Source: JBEKIK01 sp963838495 (GTDB taxonomy: Bacteria > Planctomycetota > Planctomycetia > Pirellulales > Thermoguttaceae). From it: a stretch of 64,000 nt of DNA. Location: contig CAWIRC010000001.1 of the NCBI GenBank assembly GCA_963838495.1, forward strand, positions 2,542,001-2,606,000. Direction: 5' to 3'. Position 1 is the first letter of the stretch. Each line of letters begins with the position of its first letter. This document shows, in pieces, positions 28,076-37,780 of the stretch. The notes under the pieces are model-generated. The model saw nothing but the letters and a program-made list of their open reading frames with translations. It made no database searches and was not told where the DNA came from. The position numbers and the translations under genes are program-made.

Positions 28076-31000
28076 GTGTTGAAATCCTCTTGCCGTTGGT
28101 TTTTTCAATGTATCTGCGCCGGATGCTTGTTTGCATTATGTCCCGCCGGCGATCTTGTTGCGCAAACTACTCCAATTATTTTTAACACAAACGCCGGTTG
28201 GTGCTGGTGCCAGGATGAACGCGCCATTATTTACAACAATCAATTTATTTTCAGCTCGACCGCCAACATAAGCGGAACAAACGGCGAAACGCGCGACGGC
28301 GACGAAGAGATAACGACCTATAATCTGACCACTTCGGCGACAAGCGTATTCACGTTGCACGACGCCTTGGATTCCGACGATCACGCGCCGCCGGCGCTCA
28401 TGGTCCGGCCCGACGGCAGGATTTTAGCCGTTTACTGCACCCACGGCCACGACGGCTACGTGCGATGGCGCATTACCACGAATCCCGGCGATACCGGCAG
28501 TTGGTCCACGGAATCGACAATCCTTGCCAACTCCGCCGACTCCTTCGGCGCGACTTATGACAACGTATACCGGCTGAGCAACCCGGGCGTGACTTACGAT
28601 TTCTACCGCGGCGAATGGTACAATCCGAACGTGCTGGTTTCCAGCGACAATGGCAGCACCTGGACGAACGGCGGACGTCTGATCAGAACCTCGGCCTCCG
28701 GCATCCGCCCCTATGTCAAATACATCACCAACAACACCGACCGGGTATGGTTCGTCTATACCGATAGCCATCCGCGCAACGGTGTCACCAATCTCTATGC
28801 CGCCTATCTGCAAAACAACATCATCTACGACTCCTACGGCACGCAAATCGGAGTTTTGAATACGACGAGTTCATCGGGTATAGCGCCCTCGGCAGGCACG
28901 TTGGTTTTCAACGCCGCCTCCCACAATAACGAACATGCCTGGACGTCGGATCTGCAGCTCGACTCTAACGGGTATCCCGTGGCGGTTTACTCCGCCCGCA
29001 TCAACAACGACGATCATCGTTATCGTTGCGCCCGCTTCGACGGCGCCGCGTGGCATGATTACGAAATCGCCTACGCCGGCCAATGCCTGTACACCGCCGA
29101 AAACGATTACACCGGCCTGATCGCCTTCAATCCCAGCGACCTGAATACGGTTTACATGTCCACCAACGCCGATCCGATCACCGGTGCGCCCTTGATCTCC
29201 TCGGCCGACGGCAAGCGGCATTGGGAAGTCTACCGCGGATTTACCAACAACTACGGCGCCTCGTTCACTTGGACACCCATCACCGCCAATTCCACCGCCG
29301 ACAATATCCGCCCCAACCTGCCTCAGTGGGATTCGCAAAACACCGCCTTGTACTGGCTGCAAGGCATATATGCCACTTACACCAGTTATAATATGCAAGC
29401 CGTAGGCTATATATTCTCCGGCGCCAACGGCATCTGGTCCAACAGCGGCGGCGGCGATTGGACAAGCGCCGGGAATTGGCGGTCCGGACTTATCGCACGG
29501 GGAAAACTGGGTGTCGCCGATTTCAGCACCCTGGATGTCTCCGGCACGGTCTCTGTGCAACTTGGCGGCCCGCAAACCCTCGGAACCCTGGTCTTTGGCG
29601 ACGCCAACACGGCAACGCCGGGAAATTGGACGCTCAATCCCGGCAGCGGCGGAAGCCTCACGCTGGAAAACATCGGCGCGGCCCACCCAGCGATCACCGT
29701 GCAAAATCAAACCGCCACCATAAACCTTCCCTTGGCCGGCGTCCAGGGCCTGGAGAAAAACGGCGGCGGCACCCTCGTTCTAAACTACGCCTGCACTTAC
29801 AGCGGCGACACCGCGATTACCGGCGGCACGCTAAAGCCCAACGCGGTCAACGTCATTCCACACGGCAGCGGATTCGGCAACGTCGCAATCTCTTCGGGCG
29901 CCACCTTGAACCTAAACGGCTACAATCAATCCATAAACGGACTGTCCGGCGCAGGCACGGTGGACAACACCGCGGCCGGTTCGGTCACGCTGACCGTCGG
30001 CGGCAACTACGCCTTCAGCACATTCAACGGTCAAATCAAAAATACGGCGGGCACGCTGGGAATAAACAAAATCGGCGCCGGAATACTGACCCTTTCCGGC
30101 GTTAACGCCTACAGCGAACCGACCGTGATCGCCGCGGGAGTTTTAAAACTCGGATCGCCGCCCAACGCCGCAGTCCTCCATCGCTGGAGTTTCAACGGCA
30201 GCCTGGCCGATTCCGTGGGCACAAGCAACGCCACCATCGTCAACGTGGGTGCAAATAACGTTACACTGAGTTCCACCCAGGCCACCCTCACCGGCGGGGC
30301 GCAGAGTTCCTCGGATTATATCCGCCTGGGAACGAACCTGCTGCCGGATACGAACACGCCCGTGGCCATCGAACTATGGGCCACCCCCACAGGCCTCCAA
30401 AGCTGGAGCAGAATATTCGACTTGGGCTCTTCCGACACCGAGAATCTTTATATGAGCTGGACCGAGGGCACCAACCAGTATTCGGACAAGGTGGGCTGGA
30501 AACACGGATCAACGTACAACTACTTGGAGAACACCAACCAACCTTACAATCTCAATACAGAGTACCATATCGTCATGCAGCTCAGCCCGGTGGGCACGTC
30601 AACGCAGGTTACCTGGTACACCGCCCCCTCGGGCGGCACCAGCCTGGGCTCAGCCAGGGGCTCTTTCACCACCACTAATAATCTAGCGAGTTTCATCGAC
30701 AATGCCGACAACCTGGGCCGCTCCTTTTATACGGCCGACGGCGTGGCCAGCGCCAGTTACAACGAAGTCCGTTTCTGGAGCGGAACGCTCGACTCCAACT
30801 TTTTGCAGCTTCTCCATGCCGCCGGACCCGATGCCGACCTGAATTCCTTGTCCATCGGCGGCCGGCTCCCTTCATCCACCGCCCTGATTCTCAGCGGCAG
30901 CACCGCTACGCTGGATCTCAACGGCATGACCCAAACCGTGGGCTCGCTTTCGGGCGTGGTCGGCAGCTCCGTGCTGCTCGGCGGCGGCTCGCTCACCTTC

Positions 31001-31420
31001 GGCGGCGATGGAACACCTACTACCTTCTCCGGAACCATTTCCTAACCGGGCAGCCTGATCAAAACCGGCACGGGCATTACCACGCTCGACGGCGCTAATA
31101 ATTTCTCCGGCGCCACATACATAAACGCGGGAACGCTGCAAATCAATTCACTTTCGGCCGTCATGCACAGCATCGCCGGGACCGGTGCATTGGCCGTCGG
31201 CGACGGCATAAACCCCGACAATCTCACGGCCGATTCCGTCGCCGTGGGAACTTTGACCCTCGCCGCCGGTTCAACCCTCACCATCAGCCCAATCGCCGGC
31301 GGGCCTCTGAGCGAACAATTGCAACCAGTGCCCGAACCCTCGAACATCGTCCTGCTCCTGCTCGCCTGCTCGATTTTACTCGCTAAAAAATGGGGCGGGA
31401 ATGTTTCCCAAATTCATTAA
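28076..31420 (+). CDS. BNR_4 / beta-strand repeat PEP-CTERM protein (internal stop)
   Basis: Large exported protein. I chose the GTG at 28076 because GGGAGG lies seven bases upstream; a signal peptide ending near LCPAGDLVAQ follows. Residues 30-450 resemble the BNR_4 seven-bladed propeller family (NTNAGWCWCQDERAIIYNN, ILVSSDNGSTWTN-type blades) that includes some polysaccharide lyases. Then come autotransporter-associated beta-strand repeats (IQNQTATINLPLAGVQGLEKNGGGTLVL, GILTLSGVNAYSEPTVIAAGVLKLG), a LamG/concanavalin-like insert (HRWSFNGSLADSVG), and a C-terminal PEP-CTERM sorting signal (VPEPSNIVLLLLACSILLAKKW). An in-frame TAA at 31043-31045 interrupts the frame between SGTIS and PGSLIKTG. 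Rhamnose genes nearby make a rhamnose-containing polysaccharide a plausible target. Confidence 0.75.
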
Positions 31421-31525
31421 GGGCAATGGCACTATGATTTGTGCCTATCATCCTAGAAACTTAGTGAACTCAGAGCAAAATATTGTATCGATTTTCATTT
31501 TGCTAAGATTATTTATTTATAGCCC

Positions 31526-31553
31526 TTGACATATATAGCTTATAAGCTATAAT
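31526..31553 (+). promoter_or_regulatory. higBA promoter with overlapping 18-bp palindromic operator
   Basis: TTGACA at 31526-31531, 16-base spacer, TATAAT at 31548-31553: both boxes match the sigma-70 consensus exactly. An 18-base perfect palindrome (TATAGCTTATAAGCTATA, 31534-31551) fills the spacer and overlaps the -10 box, as expected for autorepression by the HigA antitoxin. The higB ATG (31560) is only six bases after the -10 box, so the message is probably leaderless. Confidence 0.8.
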
Positions 31554-31559
31554 TAAAAG

Positions 31560-31916
31560 ATGTGGGAAGTGGAATATACCGACGAATTCGGCATCTGGTG
31601 GGAAACATTGACTGACGATGAACAGGCATCCTTGGATGCCGGGGTTCGCTTATTGGAAACATTTGGGCCAAACCTTTCGCGGCCGTATGTAGATACCCTT
31701 AAGGGTTCTCGGCACTCGAATATGAAGGAATTGCGAACGCAAAGCAAAGGCCATGCATTGCGTACGTTTTTTGCATTCGATCCGCGTCGTTGTGCGATCC
31801 TGTTGATCGGCGGCGATAAAACTGGCGATGATCGGTTTTATGAACATATGATTCCGCTGGCGGATAAGTTGTATGACGTACATCTTGATGAACTTCGCAA
31901 ACAAGGATTGATCTGA
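31560..31916 (+). CDS. higB: HigB/Gp49-like toxin (RelE superfamily)
   Basis: 118-residue mRNA-interferase-type toxin. Typical features of the phage Gp49-like/HigB group are WEVEYTDEFGIWWETLTDDEQASLDAGVRLLETFGPNL, VDTLKGSRHSNMKELR and LRTFFAFDPRRCAILLIGGDKTG, then EHMIPLADKLYDVHL. It would cleave ribosome-bound mRNA when free of antitoxin. There is no Shine-Dalgarno sequence, and the ATG coincides with the expected transcription start. Its stop overlaps the antitoxin start by one base. Toxin-first order is normal for hig loci. Confidence 0.9.
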   Translation: MWEVEYTDEFGIWWETLTDDEQASLDAGVRLLETFGPNLSRPYVDTLKGSRHSNMKELRTQSKGHALRTFFAFDPRRCAILLIGGDKTGDDRFYEHMIPLADKLYDVHLDELRKQGLI

Positions 31917-32221
31917 TGGCTAATAAATATAAAAAACTGCGCGACCGGCTGAGCGCCGAGCAACTTTCCCAGGCCGAAATGCAAGCCAAAGAAATGATGA
32001 CCGAAATGCTGCTTGCCGAGATCAGAAAATCGGTGGGCCTTACCCAGGAAGAACTGGCGGCCGCCTTGGGTATCACGCAACCGAGCATGTCGAAACTGGA
32101 AAATCAGGATGACATGCAGGTTAGCACGCTCCATAGATTGATCCAAGCTCTTGGCGGAGAGTTGGAAATCATCGCTCATCTGCCCCGCGGCGATATCCGA
32201 ATCCTGCAGTTCAACAATTAA
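31916..32221 (+). CDS. higA: HigA antitoxin, XRE-type HTH
   Basis: 101-residue antitoxin and transcription repressor. The helix-turn-helix is GLTQEELAAALGITQPSMSKLENQDD, followed by VSTLHRLIQALGGELEIIAHLP, the family's C-terminal signature. The N-terminal helix (RLSAEQLSQAEMQAKEMM) probably wraps the toxin. Expected to bind the palindrome at 31534-31551. Translationally coupled to the toxin gene by a one-base overlap. Confidence 0.92.
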   Translation: MANKYKKLRDRLSAEQLSQAEMQAKEMMTEMLLAEIRKSVGLTQEELAAALGITQPSMSKLENQDDMQVSTLHRLIQALGGELEIIAHLPRGDIRILQFNN

Positions 32222-32344
32222 TAACAATTCATTGCAATCCAGTCTCAAAGGGAATATTCATCGTGTATGACAATTGGCTGAAGAAAGATTTGAGTTCCCT
32301 TTTTCACTTTGCCATTTCCTGAAAAAAAGACTCAATAACCGGTA

Positions 32345-33031
32345 ATGACCCTTCTAATAGGCACAGCCTCCGACGAACATGCCTTCATTACATCTGATCG
32401 AAGATGTATCAAAAAAGAGGGTGGGACCATATTGCGATTAGACACGTTTCAAAAGATTTTCCCTCTGCCAAAAAAGCCCCTGGTAATAGCACATCATGGT
32501 GAAAATATCTTCTTGGATGAAACGGGTAAAGAGATTCCACTTCAAGCATTCTTGGTCGCTTTTTTTCGTGATAATGCCGATGTTTTCGAGCAAGTGTCGA
32601 TTGAATCTATTACAGGAAAGATCGCAGAAAAAATTGAACCAATTGTCCGACACACCCTCAGAAACCGCGGGGAAGAACTTATCGGTTTTTGGGTTGCGGG
32701 TTTTGCCAGAGGACGAGTAAAGCCGGAAATATATGAAATAGTTTGGTTCAAAAATGGCAACGTGGATTTGCATCCGTGCCACAATCTAGTCGTCGGTGGA
32801 GAGGGACAGGAACATCTGCCGCCAAGTGTTCGGGACTATCTTGACGGGAGTTATAACGTCAATATCATACCCAAGGCATCAGTTGAGAAAGTTAGGAGGT
32901 ATCATGATAAGCTCTTTCCCATCGCCCTACGAAAAGAGCAAGAACCACGCCGTTTTAGCCAGGAGATTGATCAACTCGCTATTATGAGAGATTGCTGGCG
33001 GTGGATAATAAAACCCATAAACTTAGGTTAA
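32345..33031 (+). CDS. Hypothetical protein, proteasome-beta-like Ntn-hydrolase candidate
   Basis: 228 residues, not confidently assigned. The N-terminus MTLLIGTASDEHAFITSDRR resembles proteasome beta/HslV/Anbu subunits: removing Met would expose Thr1, an Asp falls exactly at position 17 (SDRR), and a Lys stands at 36 (FQKIF), near the usual 33. Downstream segments KPLVIAHHGEN and LVVGGEGQEHL could be the core beta strands. The length suits a beta-type subunit. Lower GC than neighbours, and it sits directly after higBA, indicating an acquired island. It could be a self-contained peptidase or a defence effector; function not established. Confidence 0.5.
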   Translation: MTLLIGTASDEHAFITSDRRCIKKEGGTILRLDTFQKIFPLPKKPLVIAHHGENIFLDETGKEIPLQAFLVAFFRDNADVFEQVSIESITGKIAEKIEPIVRHTLRNRGEELIGFWVAGFARGRVKPEIYEIVWFKNGNVDLHPCHNLVVGGEGQEHLPPSVRDYLDGSYNVNIIPKASVEKVRRYHDKLFPIALRKEQEPRRFSQEIDQLAIMRDCWRWIIKPINLG

Positions 33032-33033
33032 GC

Positions 33034-33156
33034 GTGGAGATTATACTAAATCCCAACAAAATTCGCGACATAGAATACGGCCGCGACACCAAACTTTCTA
33101 GCGTGCAGGCGGTAGCTAAAGTACTTGGCCTGCGCCTGGAATTGGTTAAAGTTTAA
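33034..33156 (+). pseudogene. Remnant of an XRE/HipB-like HTH regulator
   Basis: A 40-codon frame from GTG 33034 reads PNKIRDIEYGRDTKLSSVQAVAKVLGLRLELVKV, which matches the second half of a helix-turn-helix antitoxin domain (end of the recognition helix, then SSVQAVAKVLGLRLEL) of the HipB type. The N-terminal half of the HTH is absent. Its stop overlaps the lpxK start by one base. Probably the scar of a deleted toxin-antitoxin gene, kept because it provides translational coupling for lpxK, or simply recent decay. Confidence 0.55.
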
Positions 33157-34325
33157 TGAAAAAAAGAAATGCGTCCACTTTCTTTCGAGATGTGGTTAGC
33201 AGCCGGCGAAGAGGGCCGGGGGCGGCACTATTGCGATGCGTGCTGCGACTGGCCGAAGTGCCTTATGCGTTGGCTATGGCGTGGCGAAATCGGCGGTATG
33301 ATCGGGGCAAGGCGGCGATCCATCGCGCGGGAGTGCCGGTGGTGAGCGTGGGCAATATCACCCTGGGCGGGACGGGCAAAACGCCCATGGTCCAGTGGAT
33401 CGCCAACTGGTTTCGCAATCATCAAGTTCGAGTGGCGATTGTCAGCCGCGGCTATCGGGCCGAGGAAGGCGGGCGGAATGACGAGGCACGCGAACTCGAG
33501 CAAAAACTCCCGGACGTGCCGCACCTGCAAAATCCCGACCGCGTGGCCGCGGCCAAGACCGCCGTCGAGGAATTGGAAACGCAGTTGATCGTCCTGGACG
33601 ACGCCTTCCAGCATCGCCGCCTGGCGCGGGACTTGGACATCGTGCTCATCGACGCCCTGGAGCCGTTCGGCTACGAGCACGTTTTCCCCCGCGGCATGTT
33701 GCGCGAACCGTTTGCCGGGCTGCGCAGGGCCGACGTGGTGATCCTTTCCCGCGCCGACGCCGTCGATCCGTCCCGACGCGAGGCCATTCGCCGCCGGGTG
33801 CAAAATATGTCCCCACAGTCCGTCTGGGCCGAGGTCCGGCACGCCGCAAGGGAATTGATCTCGGCCGGCGGCACTGGCATAGCCAGTGGTACCCTCGCTG
33901 GCTCACCCGGTGGCACACACAGCGTTGGCGGCACTGGCTCACGCGACACTGGCAAAGCCAGTGGCACTCGGCAGGCCCCGCTGGATTCGCTAAAAAACGT
34001 CCCTGTGGCCGCGTTTTGCGGCATAGGCAATCCGGCCGGATTCAGGCATACAATCCAATCGTGCGGATATAACCTGTCCGATTTCCGCGAGTTTCCCGAC
34101 CATCACTGTTACACCCGGGCCGATATCGAAAATCTGGCCGCCTGGGCCGAGGGTTCAGGGGCGGCGGCCGTTTTATGCACGCACAAAGACCTGGTAAAAA
34201 TCGGCCTGGATCGGCTTGGACGGTTGCCGCTTTGGGCAATTCGAGTGGAGATTGATTTTCTGGCCGGCCAGGAGGCCTTGGAATCCCGTCTGCTGGCGTT
34301 GCTAGCACGAATTGCTCTTGGCTAA
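33156..34325 (+). CDS. lpxK: Tetraacyldisaccharide 4'-kinase with inserted repeat segment
   Basis: Inner-membrane kinase that phosphorylates the 4' position of the lipid A disaccharide in the Raetz pathway. 389 residues against about 330-350 usual. N-terminal membrane-associated helix, Walker A SVGNITLGGTGKTP, then VSRGYR, VLDDAFQHRRLARDLDIVLID and PRGMLREP, and C-terminal AFCGIGNPAGF. The extra length is a Gly/Ser/Thr-rich segment (about residues 238-272, GGTGIASGTLAGSPGG...) encoded by two CACTGGC palindromes at 33873-33963. It falls in the variable linker before AFCGIGNP, so activity may be kept. First gene of the LPS-core cluster. Confidence 0.93.
   Translation: MKKRNASTFFRDVVSSRRRGPGAALLRCVLRLAEVPYALAMAWRNRRYDRGKAAIHRAGVPVVSVGNITLGGTGKTPMVQWIANWFRNHQVRVAIVSRGYRAEEGGRNDEARELEQKLPDVPHLQNPDRVAAAKTAVEELETQLIVLDDAFQHRRLARDLDIVLIDALEPFGYEHVFPRGMLREPFAGLRRADVVILSRADAVDPSRREAIRRRVQNMSPQSVWAEVRHAARELISAGGTGIASGTLAGSPGGTHSVGGTGSRDTGKASGTRQAPLDSLKNVPVAAFCGIGNPAGFRHTIQSCGYNLSDFREFPDHHCYTRADIENLAAWAEGSGAAAVLCTHKDLVKIGLDRLGRLPLWAIRVEIDFLAGQEALESRLLALLARIALG
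33867..33972. repeat. CACTGGC/GCCAGTG palindromic cluster inside lpxK
   Basis: CACTGGC-ATA-GCCAGTG at 33873-33889 and CACTGGC-AAA-GCCAGTG at 33947-33963, with further GGTGGCAC and GGCACTGGCTC fragments between. A degenerate intergenic copy (CACTGGC-TTT-GCCGGTG) is at 45201-45217. The cluster is read through in frame in lpxK. Confidence 0.8.
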
Positions 34326-34511
34326 AATTCGACTTGCCGCTATCCTTCGGCCTGATATATCGCGCCTAATGCATCGCCACGGCTGAATTTATTACTCCTA
34401 TCGCGGCATAATGCCGCAACCAAAGCTCCGGCATATTCACCGAGAGCTAAACATGACGCGCATGAAACGCGCATTAAACTTCGACACAAAGACTTTAACT
34501 TGTCTCCATTT

Positions 34512-35687
34512 ATGAAAGCCGCAATTTTTCTGCCAAATTGGCTGGGCGATTTGGTGATGGCCACGCCCGTGCTCCGGGCAGTGCGGCGGAAGTTCGGCAA
34601 AGATGCCCATTTGGTGGGCATTTTGCGCCCCTACCTGGCCGACGTTCTTTCAGGCACAAAATGGCTCGACGAACAATGGCTATTCCACCCTCAGGGCGCA
34701 GGATCGCCTGCAGCGCGCCTGGTGCGTTACGGATCGCCTGCGTCGGGAGCGATTCGACCTGGCGATACTGCTGACCAATTCCTTCCGAACCGCCCTGATG
34801 GCATGGTGGGCCGGGGCAAAAGAGCGCATCGGTTATGTCCGGAATTGGCGCGGAGGGTTGCTGACGCGGAAACTTTATCCCCGCATGTGGCGCGGGCGAA
34901 GCGTGCCGGAGCCGGTGGTGGAAACCTACCTGGCATTCGCCGATGCCCTGGGCTGCGGCTACGAATCGACCTGCCTGGAACTGGCCACGACCGCGCGTGA
35001 ACAAGACTCGGCCGACGCCGTGTGGAAACGCCTTGGCCTGCGCCGCGACGGCCGGCTGATTTTGCTCAATTCCGGGAGCGCATACGGGCCGGCCCGGATC
35101 TGGCCGGCGGAATATTTCGGCCGCCTGGCCCGGCGGATCGCCGGCCAATGCGATCACGACGTGCTGGTAATGTGCGGCCCCAACGAACGAGCCGCGGCAA
35201 ACGAGATCGTAAAATACGCCGCCAGTCCGCGGGTATTTTCCATGGCCGATCAGCCCTTGGACCTGGGCACGTCCAAGGCCTGCATCAGCCGCGGGCGATT
35301 GATGGTCTCCACCGACAGCGGTCGCGGCACATGGCGGCCGCGCTGGGCAAGCCGGTGATAACCTTTTACGGACCGACGCCGCCCGTGTGGAGCAAAAATC
35401 CCACGCAACGGGCGATCAACCTCTCGCTCGACCTGGATTGCATCGCCTGTCGCAAGCGGGCCTGCCCGCTGGGTCACCATCGCTGCATGCGCGAACTGAC
35501 CGTGGACATGGCGTTTGCCGCGGTGACGAAGATACTGGATAGTTGCTCGCCGATTCCGCAACCGCATTTCGCCTGCAGTTCCGGCGATTCGGCGCTGCCC
35601 GCCGGTTCCACGGCGCCGCCTTTCCCCGTGCCTGCCGGCAACATGAACATATTGAATTCCGGGGAAGGATCCGTTTCGCCCATGTAA
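34512..35687 (+). CDS. Glycosyltransferase family 9 (heptosyltransferase-like), frameshifted
   Basis: Heptosyltransferase-type enzyme adding an LPS core sugar at the cytoplasmic face. N-terminus MKAAIFLPNWLGDLVMATPVLRAVRRKFG is the WaaF/GT9 signature; later AKERIGYVRNWRGGLLTRKLYP and LILLNSGSAYGPARIWPAEYFGRLARRI (phosphate and sugar-nucleotide site), STDSGPRHMAAALGKPVITFYGPT, and DLDCIACRKRACPLGHHRCMREL. Two single-base deletions, near 34700 and 35321, split the frame. The C-terminal 40 residues are low complexity. About 391 residues when repaired. Confidence 0.85.
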
Positions 35688-35704
35688 CAAGGCGATATTG
35701 GCCC

Positions 35705-36596
35705 ATGATTCAGAGTAAAGCAGATTCTCCACCATCCGATCCGGTGAAATTGGGCTTCCAGCCGGCCGACGACGGGCGTGTATGGTTCGATCGTCGCTTT
35801 AGCGCGTCTTGCGCCAGGCGGGCTTGACCGGTTTTGAACAGATTATGGCCAGGGCCGACGCCCGCTGCGAGAAGATTCTCGAAGACCGTGAGGTATGGCA
35901 CCTGCGGGTGCGTGCCAAGGCCGACCGATCGCGGGGTTTGTATTTGAAAAAACATCACGTGCGGACCTGGGGCAACAAGATAAGGGCGTTGTTGGGGATA
36001 CGGCCCGCCCCCACCCCGGCCCGCATCGAGGCCGCCAACGTCGCCGAGCTCGCAAATCAAGGCATCGACGTGATGAGGATTGTCGCCTACGGCGAGCATC
36101 TACGCCGCGACGGCTTGCAACAATCTTTCGTAATCACCGAAGAACTGGAAAATTACGCGGAATTGCAGGATTACTTGCGGCGCGATATGTTTTGCCGCCT
36201 TTGGGCCGCCGCACGCAGCGCGATCGTGATCTAAAAAGGCTCATCGGAGACGTCGCTCGAATTGTGCGGCGATTGCACGCGGCGGGCTACAACCACCGCG
36301 ACCTGTATTGCTGCCATTTTTTCGTCAAGGACGCGGCGCACGCTCCGCGGGAGATCCGGCTGATCGACTTGCAGCGCGTCGAGCGCCGCCGCTGGTTCCG
36401 CCGGCGCTGGCTGGTGAAGGACCTGGCCCAATTGGCCTGGTCGGCGCCCAGTTGCTGCATCAAGCGCACGCACAAGATGGCGTTCATCCGCGAGTATCTG
36501 GGGGTGGCCAAACTCCGCCGGGCCGACAAACGCCTCATCCGCTCCGTGCTTTTCAAGCAGCGCCTCATGGAATGGCGATTGGGAAACGACAATTAA
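35705..36596 (+). CDS. LPS core kinase, RfaP/InaA-like (frameshifted)
   Basis: Protein-kinase-fold enzyme phosphorylating LPS inner-core sugar. Catalytic-loop motif HAAGYNHRDLYCCHFFV and metal-binding LIDLQRVERRRWFRRRW are characteristic of the Kdo/heptose kinase (RfaP, InaA) family; N-terminally YLKKHHVRTW supplies the ATP-binding lysine and ITEELENY the hinge. Two frameshifts: a missing base near 35813 (RRFSA - VLRQAGLTGFEQIM) and a missing T near 36192 (RRDMF - LPPLGRRTQRDRDLKRLIGD). Repaired length about 297. Sits between GT9 and GT4 genes. Confidence 0.8.
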
Positions 36597-36599
36597 AAT

Positions 36600-37747
36600 A
36601 TGAAAATCGCCTTGGTGACCAAATCGTTCGATCCTCGTCGCGGCGGCGCCGAAGCATGGACTTATCAGCACGCGGTGAATCTGCTGGAACTGGGCTATGA
36701 GGTTCACGTGGTCGCCCGCGATTTTCCCGCCGAAACTGCGAATCTGCCCGTGGCCATACATCGCCTTCAGCACATCAGCACGCCCTTGGGCCTGGCAAAG
36801 GCGGCAGAAGCCAAACTCCGCACGCTGGACGTGGATTTGATCCACGACATGGGACTGGGTTGGTACTGCGACGTATTCCAGCCCCACGGCGGATGCTGGA
36901 CCGCCATAACGCGGCAAAAGCTGCTTTTTACGCCGCCCTGGCTCCGGTCCATCAAACGCCATGTCGATCCCTGGCTGCCCCGTTATCGGCAACTCAAGAC
37001 GCTGGCCCACAGGCAGGTTTCCGCCGAAAATCAAATCCTCTTGGCCCTTTCCCAAAAGGTGGCCGAAGAATACCAGCATTATCACAATGTGCCGCCGGAG
37101 CGGATTCGCGTGGTTTATAACGGCGTGGACGTAGAACGCTTTTCCCCGCAACGCCGAGTGGAATTCCGCGGCCCGATGCGCGAGCGCCTGGGTATCGACA
37201 ACGACGCCGTACTGGCCCTTGCCGTGGCCCATAATTTTCAACTCAAGGGCGTGCCGACTTTGCTCAGGGCGATGGAAATCCTGGCCCCGAAATCGTTGCC
37301 CCTGCATGTGGTCGTTGTAGGCGGCAAGTGGATCCGGCCCTGGCAGCTTTGGGCCAAGGCCGCAGACTGCCCGTAACTTTCGTCGGCGCACAACCCGACA
37401 CCGTCCCCTTTTATGCCGCCGCCGACGTGCTCGTGCATCCCAGCTTTTACGACAGTTGCAGCCTGGTGCTTCTGGAAGCTGCCGCCAGCGGGCTGCCTTT
37501 GCTGGTGAGCAAGGAGAACGGGGCCGCCGAACTGCTGACCGACAATGTCGAAGGCCTGCTCCTCGACGATCCGGCCGACGCCCAGCGCCTGGCCGCGCAA
37601 ATAGAATCCCTCTTGGACGCCTCGCTCCGCGAAAAAATGGGTGCCGCCGCCCGGCGCCTGGCCGTTAAGCACACAATAAAACACAATTGCCAGGAAATCA
37701 TCTCTATTTACGACCAATCCGCCCGATCATACCGGAAGGCGGCATGA
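36600..37747 (+). CDS. Glycosyltransferase family 4 (one frameshift)
   Basis: GT-B glycosyltransferase, probably the LPS core glucosyl/heptosyl transferase RfaG type. MKIALVTKSFDPRRGGAEAWTYQHAVNLLELGYEVHVVARD, IRVVYNGVDVERFSP and the C-terminal nucleotide-sugar motif HPSFYDSCSLVLLEAAASGLPLLVSKENGAAELL. A missing G near 37330 (VVVVGGKW - DPALAALGQGRRLPVTFVGA) shifts the frame. About 382 residues once joined. Last gene of the lpxK-GT9-kinase-GT4 cluster. Confidence 0.88.
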
Positions 37748-37780
37748 AAATGGTTTAACGCCCCCGGATTTGGCCTTTTT

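Noticed and set aside
36231..37391. 386-codon minus-strand open frame opposite the kinase and GT4 genes
   Set aside because: Composition shadow; the plus strand encodes conserved kinase and glycosyltransferase motifs.
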